A stretch of 64,000 nt of DNA from Vitis vinifera (lineage: Eukaryota; Streptophyta; Magnoliopsida; Vitales; Vitaceae), in assembly GCF_030704535.1 (NCBI RefSeq), contig NC_081806.1, positions 6,077,501 to 6,141,500 of the forward strand, given 5' to 3'. Made by a program: the position numbers and the translations under genes. Within the stretch, counting starts at the first letter, position 1; each line of letters begins with the position of its first letter. Below, piece by piece: positions 11,592 to 28,711 of the stretch. Under the pieces are notes generated by a model. That model made no database searches. It was not told where the DNA came from and was given only the letters and a program-made list of their open reading frames with translations.

Positions 11592-12224
11592 GGCTAAGTT
11601 TGGTTGGTAGGATAGGATAGGATAGGATATGTATATCGTAACATATCATATCCCATTACAAAAGATATGCATATCTTAAGATATGATTTCCTATCCTTTG
11701 ATATATATATAATAAAATATGTTATATTATATTATATTATATTTATATTTAATTTGTGAAATAAATAAAAAATAATATGAAATATTTATTATTTTCAATG
11801 TTTAAAATAAAAGTTATATCACATTCAAATATTTTCTATTTAAAAAATGAAAATTTTGTTATATTTAACAATATTTATTATTAAAATATTTAAACTTTAT
11901 AAATAATTTTTTTATGTTATGTTATTTAATATATAAAATAATTCATATATCATATATTAATATTACTTTATAAATATCTTTTTAGCTTTTCCTTTTTAAT
12001 CATAAATTTAATTTATAATAAAAAAATATTTTGTAAAATGAGTATATAATAATTATAAAAAATAAATTTTTTCACCACTTATTATATCTCATATTTGGTT
12101 GAACATAAAATAAGATAAGTGATGACATAATTTATCATATTTCATCATCAACTAAACATGAAATATGATATAATATCCGCTATCTTATCATATCCTATGT
12201 TATATCTGACTAACCAAATATGAC
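11592..12224. repeat. MITE-like inverted-end repeat, copy 1
   Basis: The left end ggctaagtttggttggtagg is mirrored by the right end: the reverse complement of 12205-12225 reads aggtcatatttggttagtca. The interior is almost pure A/T with gatatgcatatcttaagata near the left and gatatgat/tatcatatc words near the right. There is no coding capacity. The flanks ctaag (left) and ctgag (right) could be a decayed target duplication. This fits a long, AT-rich, non-autonomous DNA transposon. Confidence 0.5.
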
Positions 12225-12227
12225 CTG

Positions 12228-12690
12228 AGGTTACGTTTGGTTGGTGGGATATGATACGATAGGATATGTATATTTTAGGATATCATATCTCATTAGATAA
12301 GATATGCATATCCTGAGATATGATATCTTTGAATATGCATATCCTACAAACATGATATTTTAAAGTAGCATACCTAATAGGACATGTTATATTATATTTA
12401 TATTTAATTTGTGAAATGAATAAAAAATAATATAAAATATATGTTATTTTCAATATTTAAAATAAAAATTATATCATATTTAAATATTTTCAATTTAGAA
12501 AAAGGAAAATTTTATTATATTTAACAATATTCATGATTAAATTATTTGAACTTTACAAATATTTTTTTTTATATTATGTTATTTAATATATAAAAATAAT
12601 TTATATATCATATATTAATATTATTTTATAAATATTTTTTTTAGTTTTTCTTTTTTAATCATAAATTTAATTTATAATAAAAAAATTTAT
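12228..12690. repeat. MITE-like repeat, copy 2 (right end missing)
   Basis: This starts immediately after copy 1 with aggttacgtttggttggtgg and follows it closely for about 450 bp (gatatgcatatcctgagata; then ttatatttatatttaatttg; then caataaaaaaattt-like sequence). It loses similarity near 12690 before the expected right terminus. Two same-orientation copies lie head to tail, so either one was inserted beside the other or a single unit was duplicated. Confidence 0.5.
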
Positions 12691-13434
12691 TTTATTCATA
12701 TTTACTAATGAATAAGGCTCAAAAGGAAACTCACTTTCCCAAAGAATAGTTTACATACTGGACTTGGCTATTCTTTTTCTTCTCGCCATAATTGAAACAC
12801 CAAACAGAGGCTGCACTCACTATTTTGAAACTAACTTTTTATTTTTATTTTTAACTAGATTGCTATTTGAAACTTAAGGTGAAAATCAAATAGTGTAACG
12901 CACTTTTTTAGCAGCTCACTTCTCTTTCCATCCCTAGAAATCCTTCTTTCCTCTCACCCCAAGTTGCAGGTTATCATTCTCCCTACAATATTCTCATTTC
13001 CCTCATTGTTACTTGGCCACTATGAAGGCTGAAGCTAATAACATCATTCATCAGTGGAGAAACAATCAAAACCTTTCTTCCAATGACAATGTTGAAACAG
13101 AGGCAATATGAACCTCATCTGTGAACTCGAAGGTGAGTTGAAATGGCAGCTAATGAATCTACATGTCAAGAAAGTTGAATCCATCTGAAGTTGATGCAAG
13201 TGTTTTTATTTATGTTTTGAATATTTTTTTTTTAGTTTTTATTTCTTATTTCATAAAAAATCCTAGCCTACTAAGGTAAATTTAAGTTGTAGATGACGAG
13301 TATTCATGCCACCAATGCTTAAGTAGGGTTATTCTTGTAGTTTTTTAATGGAAAATAGCTAGAGATTACTAAACTGGCACAATGTGGAAACCAAAGGTTT
13401 GATTGACTTCTCGAACTAATCTTGCAAGCATTTA
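12691..13434. other. Noncoding spacer
   Basis: Less AT-rich than its surroundings from 12900 to 13200. It contains a 29-codon open frame from an ATG at 13022 (MKAEANNIIHQWRNNQ) that stops at once and matches nothing I recognise. It may be a fragment of a dead gene. I see nothing firmer. Confidence 0.35.
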
Positions 13435-13711
13435 GTGTGTGTTTGATAGTGATTATAAGAAGTATACACTTGAAAATTTTCATTCTTTAAGTATTAAAAA
13501 TATTAAAAATATTTCTTATAATCACTGCCCAACGCACTCTGAGAGTCTGTTTGCCATTGATTCCAAAAAACACTTTTAATCTTTCTAACACTTTAAATTT
13601 TTTATCCTTTTAAGTTTTAAAGTGCGTTTGATAATGATTTTATGAAATATTTTTAAAATAATACTTGAAAAACGTCATAAACATTTCCTATAATCACTGT
13701 CAAACACATCC
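13435..13711. repeat. Two small hairpin MITEs
   Basis: Unit 1 (13435-13538) begins gtgtgtttgatagtgattat and ends ttcttataatcactgcccaa-cgcac, its reverse complement with few mismatches. Unit 2 (13619-13711) begins agtgcgtttgataatgattt and ends cctataatcactgtcaaaca. Both are about 100 bp, near-palindromic and share terminal sequence, so they are one MITE family. Unit 2 ends only about 100 bases beyond the hydratase stop codon (minus strand) and may lie in its 3' UTR. Confidence 0.65.
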
Positions 13712-13809
13712 AGGAGATAAACATCATGCAATGAACATTGTTAAAGCAAGGGTATTTGCAAAAGTCTTTTATTTTAATTCATGGGTTCATGTAGGCATCT
13801 TTGCTACTC

Positions 13810-18454
<4,645 letters not shown>

Positions 18455-20220
18455 TTGATTATTGCAGCTGCAGACACCGAGGGTCTGCGAATTTTCACGA
18501 TTCTATACGGGATGTGAGTGCCGAATCACAATCATGATCAGCAAGTTGTTCGACCCTTTCACCTGTTTGGATAAAAACGCGGCGTTTCACGCACCAGTTT
18601 TTCCCACAATGTGTCCTTCGTTTTTCCTTGGAATTATTTTATTATAAAGATGTTGCAAAAACTTCTATCATGTCGCCATGTTGGAATTTGAAAAGTAAAA
18701 TATTTTTGAGATCAATGTTCTTTCAAAATTTATTGTGATCATATAAGTTTTTAAAATTTGATTACTTTCATAAGGAAAAAAAAAAAGAAGATTATTTTAC
18801 AAGAAAAAAAAAAGTAAAAATAAAAATATCTTTCACCAAAATAAAAATAAAAATATTTTTTATAAAAAATGGGCTATTTTTTAGGTGGAATATGAATGAT
18901 TAGATTTATAGATTTGAGATCATTTTATTTTTTATTAAAAGGGTGAAATAATCTCAAAATTGTAAATCTAATTTCTTCTATATTTGAACTTGAAAAATAA
19001 CTTATTTTAACATAAATTTCTTTTATTTTTTATTATTTATATGTAAGTGTTAAAGAGAGTTTATATATATATAAACAAAAAAAAAGTGTAAGGGCATTTT
19101 AGTTAAAATTAGTATTTTTTAGGTTGAAAACCGGAAAACTAGATTTGCAAACTATGAATTATTTCACCATTTTTAACAAATGATCCTTAAAAAGAAAATA
19201 CTCATTTTGAACATTTTTATATTATTTATTTATTAAAAAAATATCATTTCCTCCGCATTCCTAGTTCATTTTCCATCTACATATCATAGCTACCTCGCTC
19301 TCAAAATTTACACTCTTGTTATCGCTTTTCTCTCTCTCTCTCGCTCTTGGTTTACACTCTCGTGCTCTTATTTTTTTCGATGAAGTTCAAATTCATAGTA
19401 ATGATTAACTTGTAGAGATTAATCTCTTATTTATCATAGTTTTCTTGTCTTATATATATATTTTTCAAGATTCTTCACATCCTCTTTATTTTTTTTTATT
19501 TGTTTTAATAGAGGTTTTTTTTTTTTTTTTTGTAGTTGTTTTTGTTACAATTGAACTCTTAAAATCATAACATGATCTAAAAATATGTTGAATTTAATAT
19601 ATGAGAAGGACAAAAAAAAGGGCATATCAGTCATGTGTAAATTTTGATAAATACTTGTCCAATGTAGTATGTTTTCTATATACACTCTGGTGCATTTGGC
19701 ATGTAGGAATGATAATGGAAATAAGATGAGAATAAAGAGGAATCATAACACCATGTAGAAGAGATGAATAAAAATCCCTCTTCTTATAATTTTGATAAAT
19801 ATCCATGTCCAATGTAGTCTTTCAATCTAATTTACAAGTCACATAATATGACATCCACATCAAATTGGAGGAAAAGTTCCTAACGCTATATATGTATGAA
19901 TTTCTCTTAACCCTGTAAAAGTCTTTTAAAGCCGTGAGGACTATGGATCCCAAACGGACAATATTTACATGATTAGAGCTCCTATGAGTCCAAAATGGAC
20001 AATATTTACATGATTAGGAACAGACTATTACACATAATTTTGAATATTCCCTCTTATTATAAAAGCAATGGATCTCGTATTAGTACCCACTAATTTTATT
20101 TCCTGTGGGCTTTGTAGGTTGTACAATTCTTTCAGTTTTTAAGGATGACAGAATAATTGATACATAGAGAAGATGGCCATTGCTTGACATCTGAGTTTCT
20201 GTCTTCTCAAAATGATGTTT
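18455..20220. other. 5' flank of the hydratase gene and AT-rich spacer
   Basis: The first 150-200 bases are the presumed promoter and 5' UTR of the minus-strand hydratase gene. The rest is AT-rich with A-runs (18776-18786, 18805-18813), a T-run near 19515-19531, a CT tract (ctctctctctctcgctctt, 19331) and no coding signal. Bases 19925-20015 repeat a short phrase twice (caaacggacaatatttacat / caaaatggacaatatttaca). Confidence 0.5.
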
Positions 20221-22332
20221 TCATAAGCGATGAACCCATTGCTCAAGTCGAAGCTGCTTCAATGGTGGTCCAAGATCTGGCTTGCTTTTCTGGGGACACT
20301 TCCATTTTCCAGCTATCTCTGTAACATCTGAGTGTTGAAGATTGGTTTTTTCTGACAATACCTTCCTCCTTTCCCCAACATTCTTTTCACCAGTTGACAA
20401 AACCATCCCTGTATTTCTCGAACTCACCAACTGAAATTCTTGTGGCTTATTAAGATGGTTATGATCATTCTCTCCTCTGCATCTGTTTTTCCTGGTAGAA
20501 ACAAAACCATTTTCTGCTAATTCTTTTCCACCATTCTCCTTGTCATTGCTCACCAGGCTTGTCTTTTTCCTAGAATCCCCATTAACTACAATCCTGTCTG
20601 AAGCACATTCAGATGATACAGGACCAACTCCTTTAGTTGGGGAGTTAGCTTCTGAGTTCCTTTGGATGAAACCCTTCCTTTGAACCAACTTTATTGGAGA
20701 TCTTCTGCCATTCTTGCCAATACCTTTGTTAGTTTTCGAGCATTTCAGAGAGAATTTCCCTTCCAACTCTGGCAAAGAATCTTCATTATTCCTACTTGAT
20801 TGCTTGACATTTTTGGTTGGCTCAGTATCATGGTTTTGCAGTGTGCTATCAGCCCAGCCTTGATCACTTATCTTGCCGGAGCACAAATCATTCCAACCAT
20901 ACCGGTCTTTATTCCCTTCATTATCATGATTCCTCTATAAATTTCAAACAAGAAAGGGAAAAATTGCTTAGCCAAAAGGTCTTAATCATCTGCAATCTGA
21001 CAATTAACTTAATCCCATAACTATTTTTGAATTCACATTAGTCTTTATCAAATAAATTATAAAACACAGATGAGCAGGAACCCAAGTCATCATTGTGCCA
21101 CTAAGCTACAAACATGAAACCCAGATCAGAATGTTCACTATTCTTATGAAAATCAAATATGAATAGAAGAAGAAACATAAAAGAGCAAGAGAAGATCAAT
21201 GAGAGTACCTCATTCACATAGGGGTTTTCAAGCTTATCATCTCTTTTGCATTCAACAAATGCATTTGGACCTGTCTTCTCACCAGAAGCCAATTCATCTA
21301 TGAGTTCAGTGTTCATGAATTCCCCCAAATTCTCATCCTTGACTCTGTTGCTCTCTTCAGTATCAAGCTCCTCTTTCTCACACTGGCTTCCCTTAAAAGA
21401 AGAGCACCCGAAATCATTGAGAGTATCCGATGCTGGGGATTCATATTCATAACTTGAGAACCAGTTTCTGATGTCAGGAGGCTCTGATAGAAGACAAAAT
21501 ACATCCAGAAGTTCAGAACTTTTTTTACACATAATTTTTCAGTAATGCAATGTCTGTTAAGCAACCAATTGACAAAAGTATAAGCTGTTAGGACATCAAG
21601 CCAACTTGGGCTAAAACCCCAACAATGTTTGGTTGCTGGAAAAATGTGGGGAAAGAGAAATTAAATAAAAAGAAAAAAGAAAATTAACTTTTTAAGTATT
21701 ATAAGGCCTTCACCGTTAGGACTGATCATCTGGTCAGACATGAATGCCTAGCGCAATTATTTGGCTTGGTTAAGATGGACCGTCTCGGACTTAGTACTAA
21801 GAAAAATGAAACAAGAGATTTTCATTTTCTTTTCTTTTTTTTCGGTTTTTTGTCAGTTCTCTCGGCAGCCAAACAGATGGTACTCGTTTAATTGCTGAGA
21901 AAATGTGAAACAGGAAAATAAACTAAATCTTTAAACCCAACATTTTCCATTGTTTGAAACCCCATAATACAAGTCCTGTCTTTGGCCTTAATTAGGTGAA
22001 ATTTCACTATTAGCAGAATCTGAAATTTTCTGAGCCCCCTTTCTTCTACTTTCTCAGACATCAAACAAAAGATAAAATCCAGCGGAGTCTGAAGGCATAC
22101 CAGAAGGAAGCGAGAGCGAGAACGAAGAACCCAGAACCTATAAAGTAACGAAATTAAGGCAATATATGAGAGTTTTTAAGGTTTCAACCCTCTGTTTGGT
22201 CGCTGAGAAGCTGAAGCCTGTAGGACAGATTCTAATTTTTCTCGGCAACCAAACAGAAAACAGAAAATACGAAGATAGTAGAAAAGGAAAAATTGATACC
22301 TGGGAATCGAAATTGTCTTCCTCTTGAGGCAT
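20221..22332 (-). CDS. Conserved plant protein of unknown function (Ser/Lys-rich, probably nuclear)
   Basis: Four exons join in frame to 352 residues: 22300-22332 (MPQEEDNFDSQ), 22101-22137, 21209-21483 and 20221-20934, with clean GT-AG borders and phases 0, 1, 0. The start is the first ATG and is preceded by sequence with no coding character. The most distinctive segment opens exon 3: EPPDIRNWFSSYEYESP, a compact conserved-looking motif. It is followed by acidic sequence (CEKEELDTEESNRVKDENLG). The long last exon is Ser/Lys/Asn-rich and disordered in look, with a basic cluster (KNGRRSPIKLVQRK) that could serve in nuclear import. It ends LKQLRLEQWVHRL. I do not recognise a catalytic or named DNA-binding domain and give no function. 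The intact splicing and open frames argue for a real gene. Confidence 0.72.
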
Positions 22333-22656
22333 TTGGATGAGAAAAGCGTAAGAACTGGAACGTTCCCCGTTAGATAATAGATTTAGTCGTTTTGCCCTTT
22401 TTCAAACTTCCCGGCAAAAATTGGCGCCAATATTGTTTGGAAAATAATATTTATATTATCAATTTATTGATTTTAAATTTTTTTATCTAAATTAATTCTG
22501 TTAATTATTTTCTTGAAGAAGTTCAAGCTTTTCAAAATAGAAAATATAAATTTTAAATATTAAATTTATTTTAGGATATGTTTGCTTTCACTTTTCTTTT
22601 TAAATTTTTGTTTTAATGATTAAAGTTTTGAAAATAATTTTAAAAATCATATTTAG
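22333..22656. other. 5' flank of the unknown gene
   Basis: This is the presumed promoter region of the minus-strand gene starting at 22332. Bases 22420-22440 contain ggcaaaaattggcgccaata. TTGGCGCC resembles an E2F-type binding word (TTSSCGC) about 90 bases upstream of the start codon. That is a motif reading only. The remainder is AT-rich. Confidence 0.35.
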
Positions 22657-23102
22657 GGAATGTTTGGTAAAATTTAATACTTATTACTTAATGATTTAAG
22701 TTGATTTTAAATTAAATTATACTTGAGTTATTAATTTAAAACTCATTACTTAATTTTTACTTTATGTATAAGGTTGTTTGATAAAATTAACTTAAAACTT
22801 ATTATAAATCATTAAATTAATATATTTATCCTTATAAATTATAACTATGACAAATAAGGTAAGTAGCAATGGAAGTCATGGAATAGTAAATGAGATCATG
22901 AAAGTATTTAGGGCAAATGAGAATAAAAATAAAATAAAATAAAGATGTGAATTTAATAATAAATTCGTTATGTTTATTTATTATTTAAAGTTATTTTTAA
23001 CTTTATATTATACTATTAAGTTATTTTACAAAACATATTTAATTTACTTAATGACTTAAATTAAGTTAGTTTAAGTATTAAGTTGGTTTACAGACACCCA
23101 CT
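22657..23102. repeat. AT-rich MITE-like repeat with inverted ends
   Basis: The left end (gaatgtttggtaaaatttaa, then tacttattacttaatgattt) is mirrored at the right: the reverse complement of 23040-23100 reads gtgtctgtaaaccaacttaa, then tacttaaactaacttaattt. There is no coding content. Length is about 445 bp. Target-site duplication not determined. Confidence 0.45.
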
Positions 23103-24304
23103 TAATAATTTATTTTTGTTTTTTGTTTTTAAAATGTGATAACAAATTACAAAACTTCAAAAAAAAAAAAGAAAAAAAGTATTAAAAAATTTTATACCCA
23201 AATTTTTTTAAAAAAATTGTTGAAGCATATCAAAAAATTATCAAAAAGGTTTCTCTCTATATATATTTATAAATTCTAGATGAAAAGGTAAAAAATATTG
23301 GCTATAAAGTGCTTTTTTTAAAAAAAATAAAAAATTGATGTATTGTGCAATGCTTTTAATTCTAACGACTTGAAAGCTTGTTTAATTAAGATATTCTAAT
23401 TTATCTTAAATTTTAAATAATTCAAATTAAAATTTAATCGAGAAATTGCAATTTTCTTTGGAGAGAAGAGGTTTTGTTTTGTTAATAGTTCAAATTAAAA
23501 AGTGTATAAACAATAAGTAATTAAAATTTAATAGAGAAAATGCAATTGTCTCCTAAAATAAGCCATATGATTTTGCCATTTTTTGCAATCAAAGACAACT
23601 AATAATAATAATAATAAAATAGTACAATAAAATTAAAGAATAATTGAAGTATCCAACAAAAAACATATACATATCATAGTTGAATTAAATAAAAATTAAA
23701 ATGCCACTCAATTAACCATTCATAATAAGAAATAATGACTAATAATATGATTAAGTCTACTCAACAAGTTGAAATATTATATGGGTAAAACGGTCAATAA
23801 TCATAGTGCCACAGCCTTGAGAGCTACAAGTCTACTATGCATTAACATTCCCTTAAATTGTACAAGAAATCTGTAAGTGCTATATTTTAATTTAGTTGAT
23901 TTAATTATTGTGTGTTATATTGATTTCGGATTCTTTTGAATTAACTAAGCAAAACGCTAATCTCTAACTAAAAAAAAATAAAAATTAATATAAAATTGTT
24001 AGGATAGAACTATTAAAAGTATGGTATGATCTAATATAATAAGTTTTCATTGATATGTTTGTATATTATGATTTTTGGTTCCTATTTATATTCTTATTTA
24101 CATTAATTATTGTTTGAGCTAGCATTCGCATTTGTATTATTTACATTATACATGACTTAGATATATTAAGAGTTATATAGAAAATTCAAGTCACGAGTTC
24201 TTTGCAAGATGATAAATTATTTATAGTTGGTTTATGGAATTAAACAATTTATTTGATACTGTAGTGTACCACGTTTTAATTAGAGACAAAGTTTATCTTG
24301 GTAA
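23103..24304. other. AT-rich noncoding sequence left of the copia element
   Basis: No gene. Bases 23770-23885 (tcaataatcatagtgccaca, then acaagtctactatgcattaa and ttgtacaagaaatctgtaag) clearly match 39155-39240, the left end of a segment that is otherwise duplicated at 33.5 kb. The last five bases, ggtaa (24300-24304), are the target-site duplication of the copia insertion. Confidence 0.6.
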
Positions 24305-24684
24305 TGTTGGGCTTTGTGGAGCCTAGTTTTGTTTGATCCGGTTTGATGACCCGACCAGAATAATATTGCATGACTTTTTTAATGAGAGATTTATTGAGGC
24401 CTGTTGGGCCCGTTTAGCCCATTGTGGAACCACCTTTTGTAATTAGGGTTTTTTAGTATGGTAGGGTTGTTGTGCTATATATATATAGAGAATATTGTAG
24501 CCGCCATGTAATACTCTCTGTATTCTTCCCTGATAATAGTGATATCCTTGCAACTCCGTGGACGTAGGCAAATTGCCGAACCACGTAAATACTGTCTTGT
24601 GTGTGTGATTGTTTTTCTTTGGCGTGTGTTTTCTCTAATTTTTTTTGTTTCTCACGGGTTGGGAATTCGGTTTAATTCCATACA
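24305..24684 (+). repeat. 5' LTR of the copia element
   Basis: It starts TGTTGGGC and ends CATACA (TG...CA). It holds a TA-rich candidate TATA region at about 24474-24487 (ctatatatatatag), followed by a transcription-start-like zone and gtaatactctctgtattctt. It differs from the 3' LTR at six bases, five of them transitions. Confidence 0.95.
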
Positions 24685-24686
24685 AC

Positions 24687-24698
24687 TGGTATCAGAAC
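24687..24698 (+). other. Primer binding site (initiator Met tRNA)
   Basis: tggtatcagaac begins two bases after the 5' LTR and matches the usual plant PBS complementary to the 3' end of the initiator methionine tRNA, with one likely mismatch near its end. Confidence 0.9.
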
Positions 24699-24723
24699 CT
24701 AGGGTTAGGTTTGAGTGGGAGCA

Positions 24724-27700
24724 ATGGCAGAGGAAGCAGGAAAGGCGTCTGGAATAGAAAAGTTTGATGGCACAGACTTTGCGTATTGGAGGATGCAGAT
24801 TGAAGATTATCTCTATGGGAGGAAATTGCATCTGCCTCTTTTGGGGACAAAACCTGAGAGTATGAAGGCTGAGGAATGGGCGCTTCTTGACAGACAGGTT
24901 CTAGGAGTTATTAGGTTAACTCTGTCTAGGTCTGTTGCACACAATGTTGTAAAGGAGAAGACCACAGCAGATCTGATGAAGGCTTTGTCCGGTATGTATG
25001 AAAAGCCGTCCGCAAACAATAAGGTGCATCTGATGAAGAAATTGTTCAATTTGAAGATGGCAGAGAATGCATCAGTAGCACAACATCTAAATGAATTTAA
25101 TACAATCACAAATCAATTGTCGTCTGTAGAAATTGATTTTGATGATGAGATTCGTGCTCTGATTGTCTTGGCTTCTTTGCCAAACAGTTGGGAGGCAATG
25201 AGGATGGCAGTAAGCAATTCTACAGGAAAGGAAAAGCTCAAGTACAATGATATACGAGATTTAATTCTGGCTGAGGAGATTCGCCGAAGAGATGCAGGTG
25301 AAACCTCAGGATCTGGTTCTGCCCTAAACCTTGAGACAAGAGGCAGAGGTAATAACAGAAATTCAAATCAGGGTAGATCAAATTCCAGAAATTCTAATCA
25401 GAACAGAAGCAAATCTAAATCAGGCCAACAAGTACAATGCTGGAATTGTGGGAAAACATGTCACTTTAAAAGGCAATGCAAAAGCCCTAAGAAGAAGAAT
25501 GAAGATGATTCTGCTAATGCTGTAACAGAAGAGGTACAAGATGCATTACTTCTTGCAGTAGACAGTCCACTTGATGATTGGGTTTTGGATTCAGGAGCTT
25601 CGTTTCATACCACTCCACACCGAGAAATCATACAGAATTATGTTGCAGGTGATTTTGGTAAGGTGTATTTGGCTGATGGTTCAGCCTTGGATGTTGTGGG
25701 TCTAGGAGACATTCGAATATCATTGCCCAATGGGTCTGTTTGGTTACTGGAGAAGGTTCGACATATTCCTGACCTGAGGAGGAATCTGATTTCTGTTGGA
25801 CAACTTGATGATGAAGGACATGCAATACTATTTGTTGGTGGTACTTGGAAGGTTACAAAGGGAGCTAGGGTACGGCTCGTGGAAAGAAGACTGGCACTCT
25901 GTATATGACCTCATGTCCAAGAGACACAATTGCAGTTGCTGATGCAAGTACTGATACAAGCCTATGGCACTGCAGACTTGGTCACATGAGTGAGAAAGGG
26001 ATGAAGATGTTGCTGTCAAAAGGAAAACTACTAGAATTGAAGTCCATTGATTTTGACATGTGTGAAAGTTGCATCTTAGGAAAGCAAAAAAAGGTGAGCT
26101 TCTTGAAAACTGGCAGGACACCGAAGGCTGAAAAATTGGAACTAGTACACACTGATTTGTGGGGGCCTTCTCCAGTTGCATCCCTAGGAGGTTCAAGGTA
26201 CTACATCACCTTTATTGATGACTCAAGTAGAAAGGTATGGGTTTATTTTCTAAAAAATAAATCTGATGTATTTGTAACTTTTAAGAAGTGGAAGGCCATG
26301 GTTGAGACAGAAATAAGTTTGAAAGTAAAATGTTTGAGGTCAGATAATGGAGGAGAGTACATAGATGGAGGATTCAGTGAGTATTGTGCTGCACAGGGAA
26401 TTAGGATGGAGAAGACCATTCCTGGGACACCACAGCAGAATGGTGTGGCTGAGCGCATGAACAGAACTCTCAATGAGCGTGCTAGAAGTATGAGGTTGCA
26501 TGCTGGACTACCAAAAACTTTTTGGGCTGATGCTGTTAGCACTGCAGCTTACCTGATAAACCGAGGACCATCAGTTCCCATGGAGTTCAGACTTCCTGAG
26601 GAGGTTTGGAGCGGTAAAGAGGTGAAGTTTTCACATTTAAAAGTTTTTTGTTGTATTTCTTATGTTCATATTGATTCTGATGCTCGTAGTAAACTTGATG
26701 CAAAGTCAAAAATATGTTTTTTCATTGGCTATGGTGATGAGAAATTTGGCTATAGGTTTTGGGATGAACAAAACAGGAAAATCATCAGAAGTAGAAATGT
26801 GATATTTAATGAACAGGTTATGTACAAAGACAGGTCATCTGTAGTGTCAGATGTTACAGAGATAGATCAAAAGAAATCTGAGTTTGTCAACTTAGATGAA
26901 TTGACTAAAAGTACTGTCCAAAAAGGGGGTGAAGAAGATAAGGAGAATGTAAATTCACAGGTAGATCTGAGTACACCTGTAGTTGAAGTTCGCAGATCTT
27001 CTAGGAACACTAGACCTCCGCAGCGTTATTCACCTGTTTTAAATTATCTCCTGTTGACTGATGGTGGTGAGCCAGAGTGTTATGATGAAGCCTTGCAAGA
27101 TGAGAATTCAAGCAAGTGGGAGTTAGCCATGAAGGATGAGATGGATTCCCTGTTGGGGAATCAGACATGGGAACTGACTGAATTGCCAGTAGGAAAGAAG
27201 GCTTTGCACAACAAGTGGGTATACAGAATAAAGAATGAGCATGATGGTAGCAAACGTTACAAGGCCAGATTAGTTGTTAAAGGGTTCCAGCAGAAGGAGG
27301 GCATTGACTACACAGAGATATTTTCTCCAGTTGTGAAGATGTCAACAATTAGACTTGTACTTGGAATGGTGGCCGCAGAAAACTTACATCTTGAGCAGTT
27401 AGATGTGAAGACAGCATTCCTTCATGGTGACTTGGAGGAAGACCTTTACATGATTCAGCCAGAAGGGTTCATTGTTCAAGGACAAGAGAATCTAGTCTGC
27501 AAACTGAGAAAGAGCTTGTATGGCCTTAAATAAGCTCCTAGACAGTGGTACAAGAAGTTTGACAATTTTATGCATAGAATTGGGTTCAAGAGATGTGAAG
27601 CTGATCATTGTTGCTATGTTAAGTCCTTTGACAACTCTTACATCATATTACTATTGTATGTGGATGATATGCTTATTGTAGGGTCTGACATTGAGAAGAT

Positions 27701-28619
27701 TAATAATCTGAAGAAGCAATTGTCCAAACAGTTTGCAATGAAGGATTTGGGAGCTGCAAAGCAAATCCTTGGTATGAGAATCATTAGAGACAAAGCTAAT
27801 GGTACATTGAAGCTTTCACAGTCAGAGTATGTGAAGAAAGTTCTCAGCAGGTTCAACATGAATGAAGCTAAACCAGTGAGCACACCCTTGGGTAGTCATT
27901 TCAAACTAAGCAAAGAACAGTCACCAAAGACAGAAGAAGAAAGGGACCATATGAGCAAGGTGCCCTATGCCTCAGCTATTGGCAGCTTGATGTATGCTAT
28001 GGTGTGTACAAGGCCAGACATTGCACATGCAGTGGGAGTTGTGAGCAGATTCATGAGTAGGCCTGGAAAGCAGCATTGGGAGGCAGTCAAGTGGATTTTA
28101 AGATATCTGAAGGGTTCATTAGATACATGTCTTTGCTTCACAGGTGCAAGTTTGAAACTGTAGGGTTATGTAGATGCTGATTTTGCTGGTGATATTGATA
28201 GTAGAAAGAGTACTACTAGGTTTGTTTTTACTCTAGGTGGTACAACTATATCATGGACTTCAAATCTACAGAAGATTGTTATTTTGTCTACTACAGAAGC
28301 TGAGTATGTTGCAGCAACTGAAGCTGGAAAGGAGATGATTTGGCTACATGGTTTCTTAGATGAATTGGGTAAGAAGCAAGAGATGGGCATTCTACACAGT
28401 GACAGTCAGAGTGCAATTTTTCTTGCCAAAAATTCGGCTTTTCATTCAAAGTCAAAACATATACAAACAAAATATCACTTTATCCGTTATCTTGTTGAGG
28501 ATAAACTGGTAATACTTGAGAAGATTTGTGGATCTAAGAACCCTGCAGACATGTTGACTAAGGGTGTCACTATTGAGAAGTTGAAGCTGTGCGCAGCTTC
28601 AATTGGTCTTCTAGCTTGA
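24724..28619 (+). pseudogene. copia gag-pol, broken by one frameshift and two stop codons
   Basis: The ATG at 24724 opens a gag (GIEKFDGTDFAYWRM ...) with a CX2CX4HX4C zinc knuckle at about residue 239 (CWNCGKTCHFKRQC) and an aspartic protease DSGA at about residue 289. A length change near 25865-25880 shifts the frame: the first frame ends at 25908, while the integrase frame is open upstream of 25905. Integrase follows with its His-His-Cys-Cys finger (HCRLGHMS ... CESC) and the Asp-Asp-Glu region (HTDLWGP, RSDNGGEY, NGVAERMNRT). RT is interrupted by TAA at 27531-27533, right after SLYGLK, and continues to the YVDDML active site (27657-27674). A TAG at 28161-28163 interrupts the frame before RNase H (TEAEY, SDSQSA), which ends at 28619. 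Both stops sit where related elements usually have glutamine, so each fits a single C-to-T change. Confidence 0.93.
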
Positions 28620-28699
28620 GGACAGGAGGATGAGTTGTAGGGATGAGGGATCGTTTCTTGGAGGATAGCGGTTTGATGTTGGTGATTGGACTAGTCTCC

Positions 28700-28711
28700 A
28701 AGTGGGAGATT
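28700..28711 (+). other. Polypurine tract of the copia element
   Basis: aagtgggagatt lies directly before the 3' LTR and is the plus-strand primer site expected there. Confidence 0.85.

Noticed and set aside
13022..13111. Short open frame MKAEANNIIHQWRNNQ...
   Set aside because: Only 29 codons, unspliced context, no recognisable family; mentioned in the spacer entry only.
24539..24757. Open frame across the 5' LTR end and primer binding site
   Set aside because: It crosses retroelement control sequence and overlaps the true gag start in another frame.
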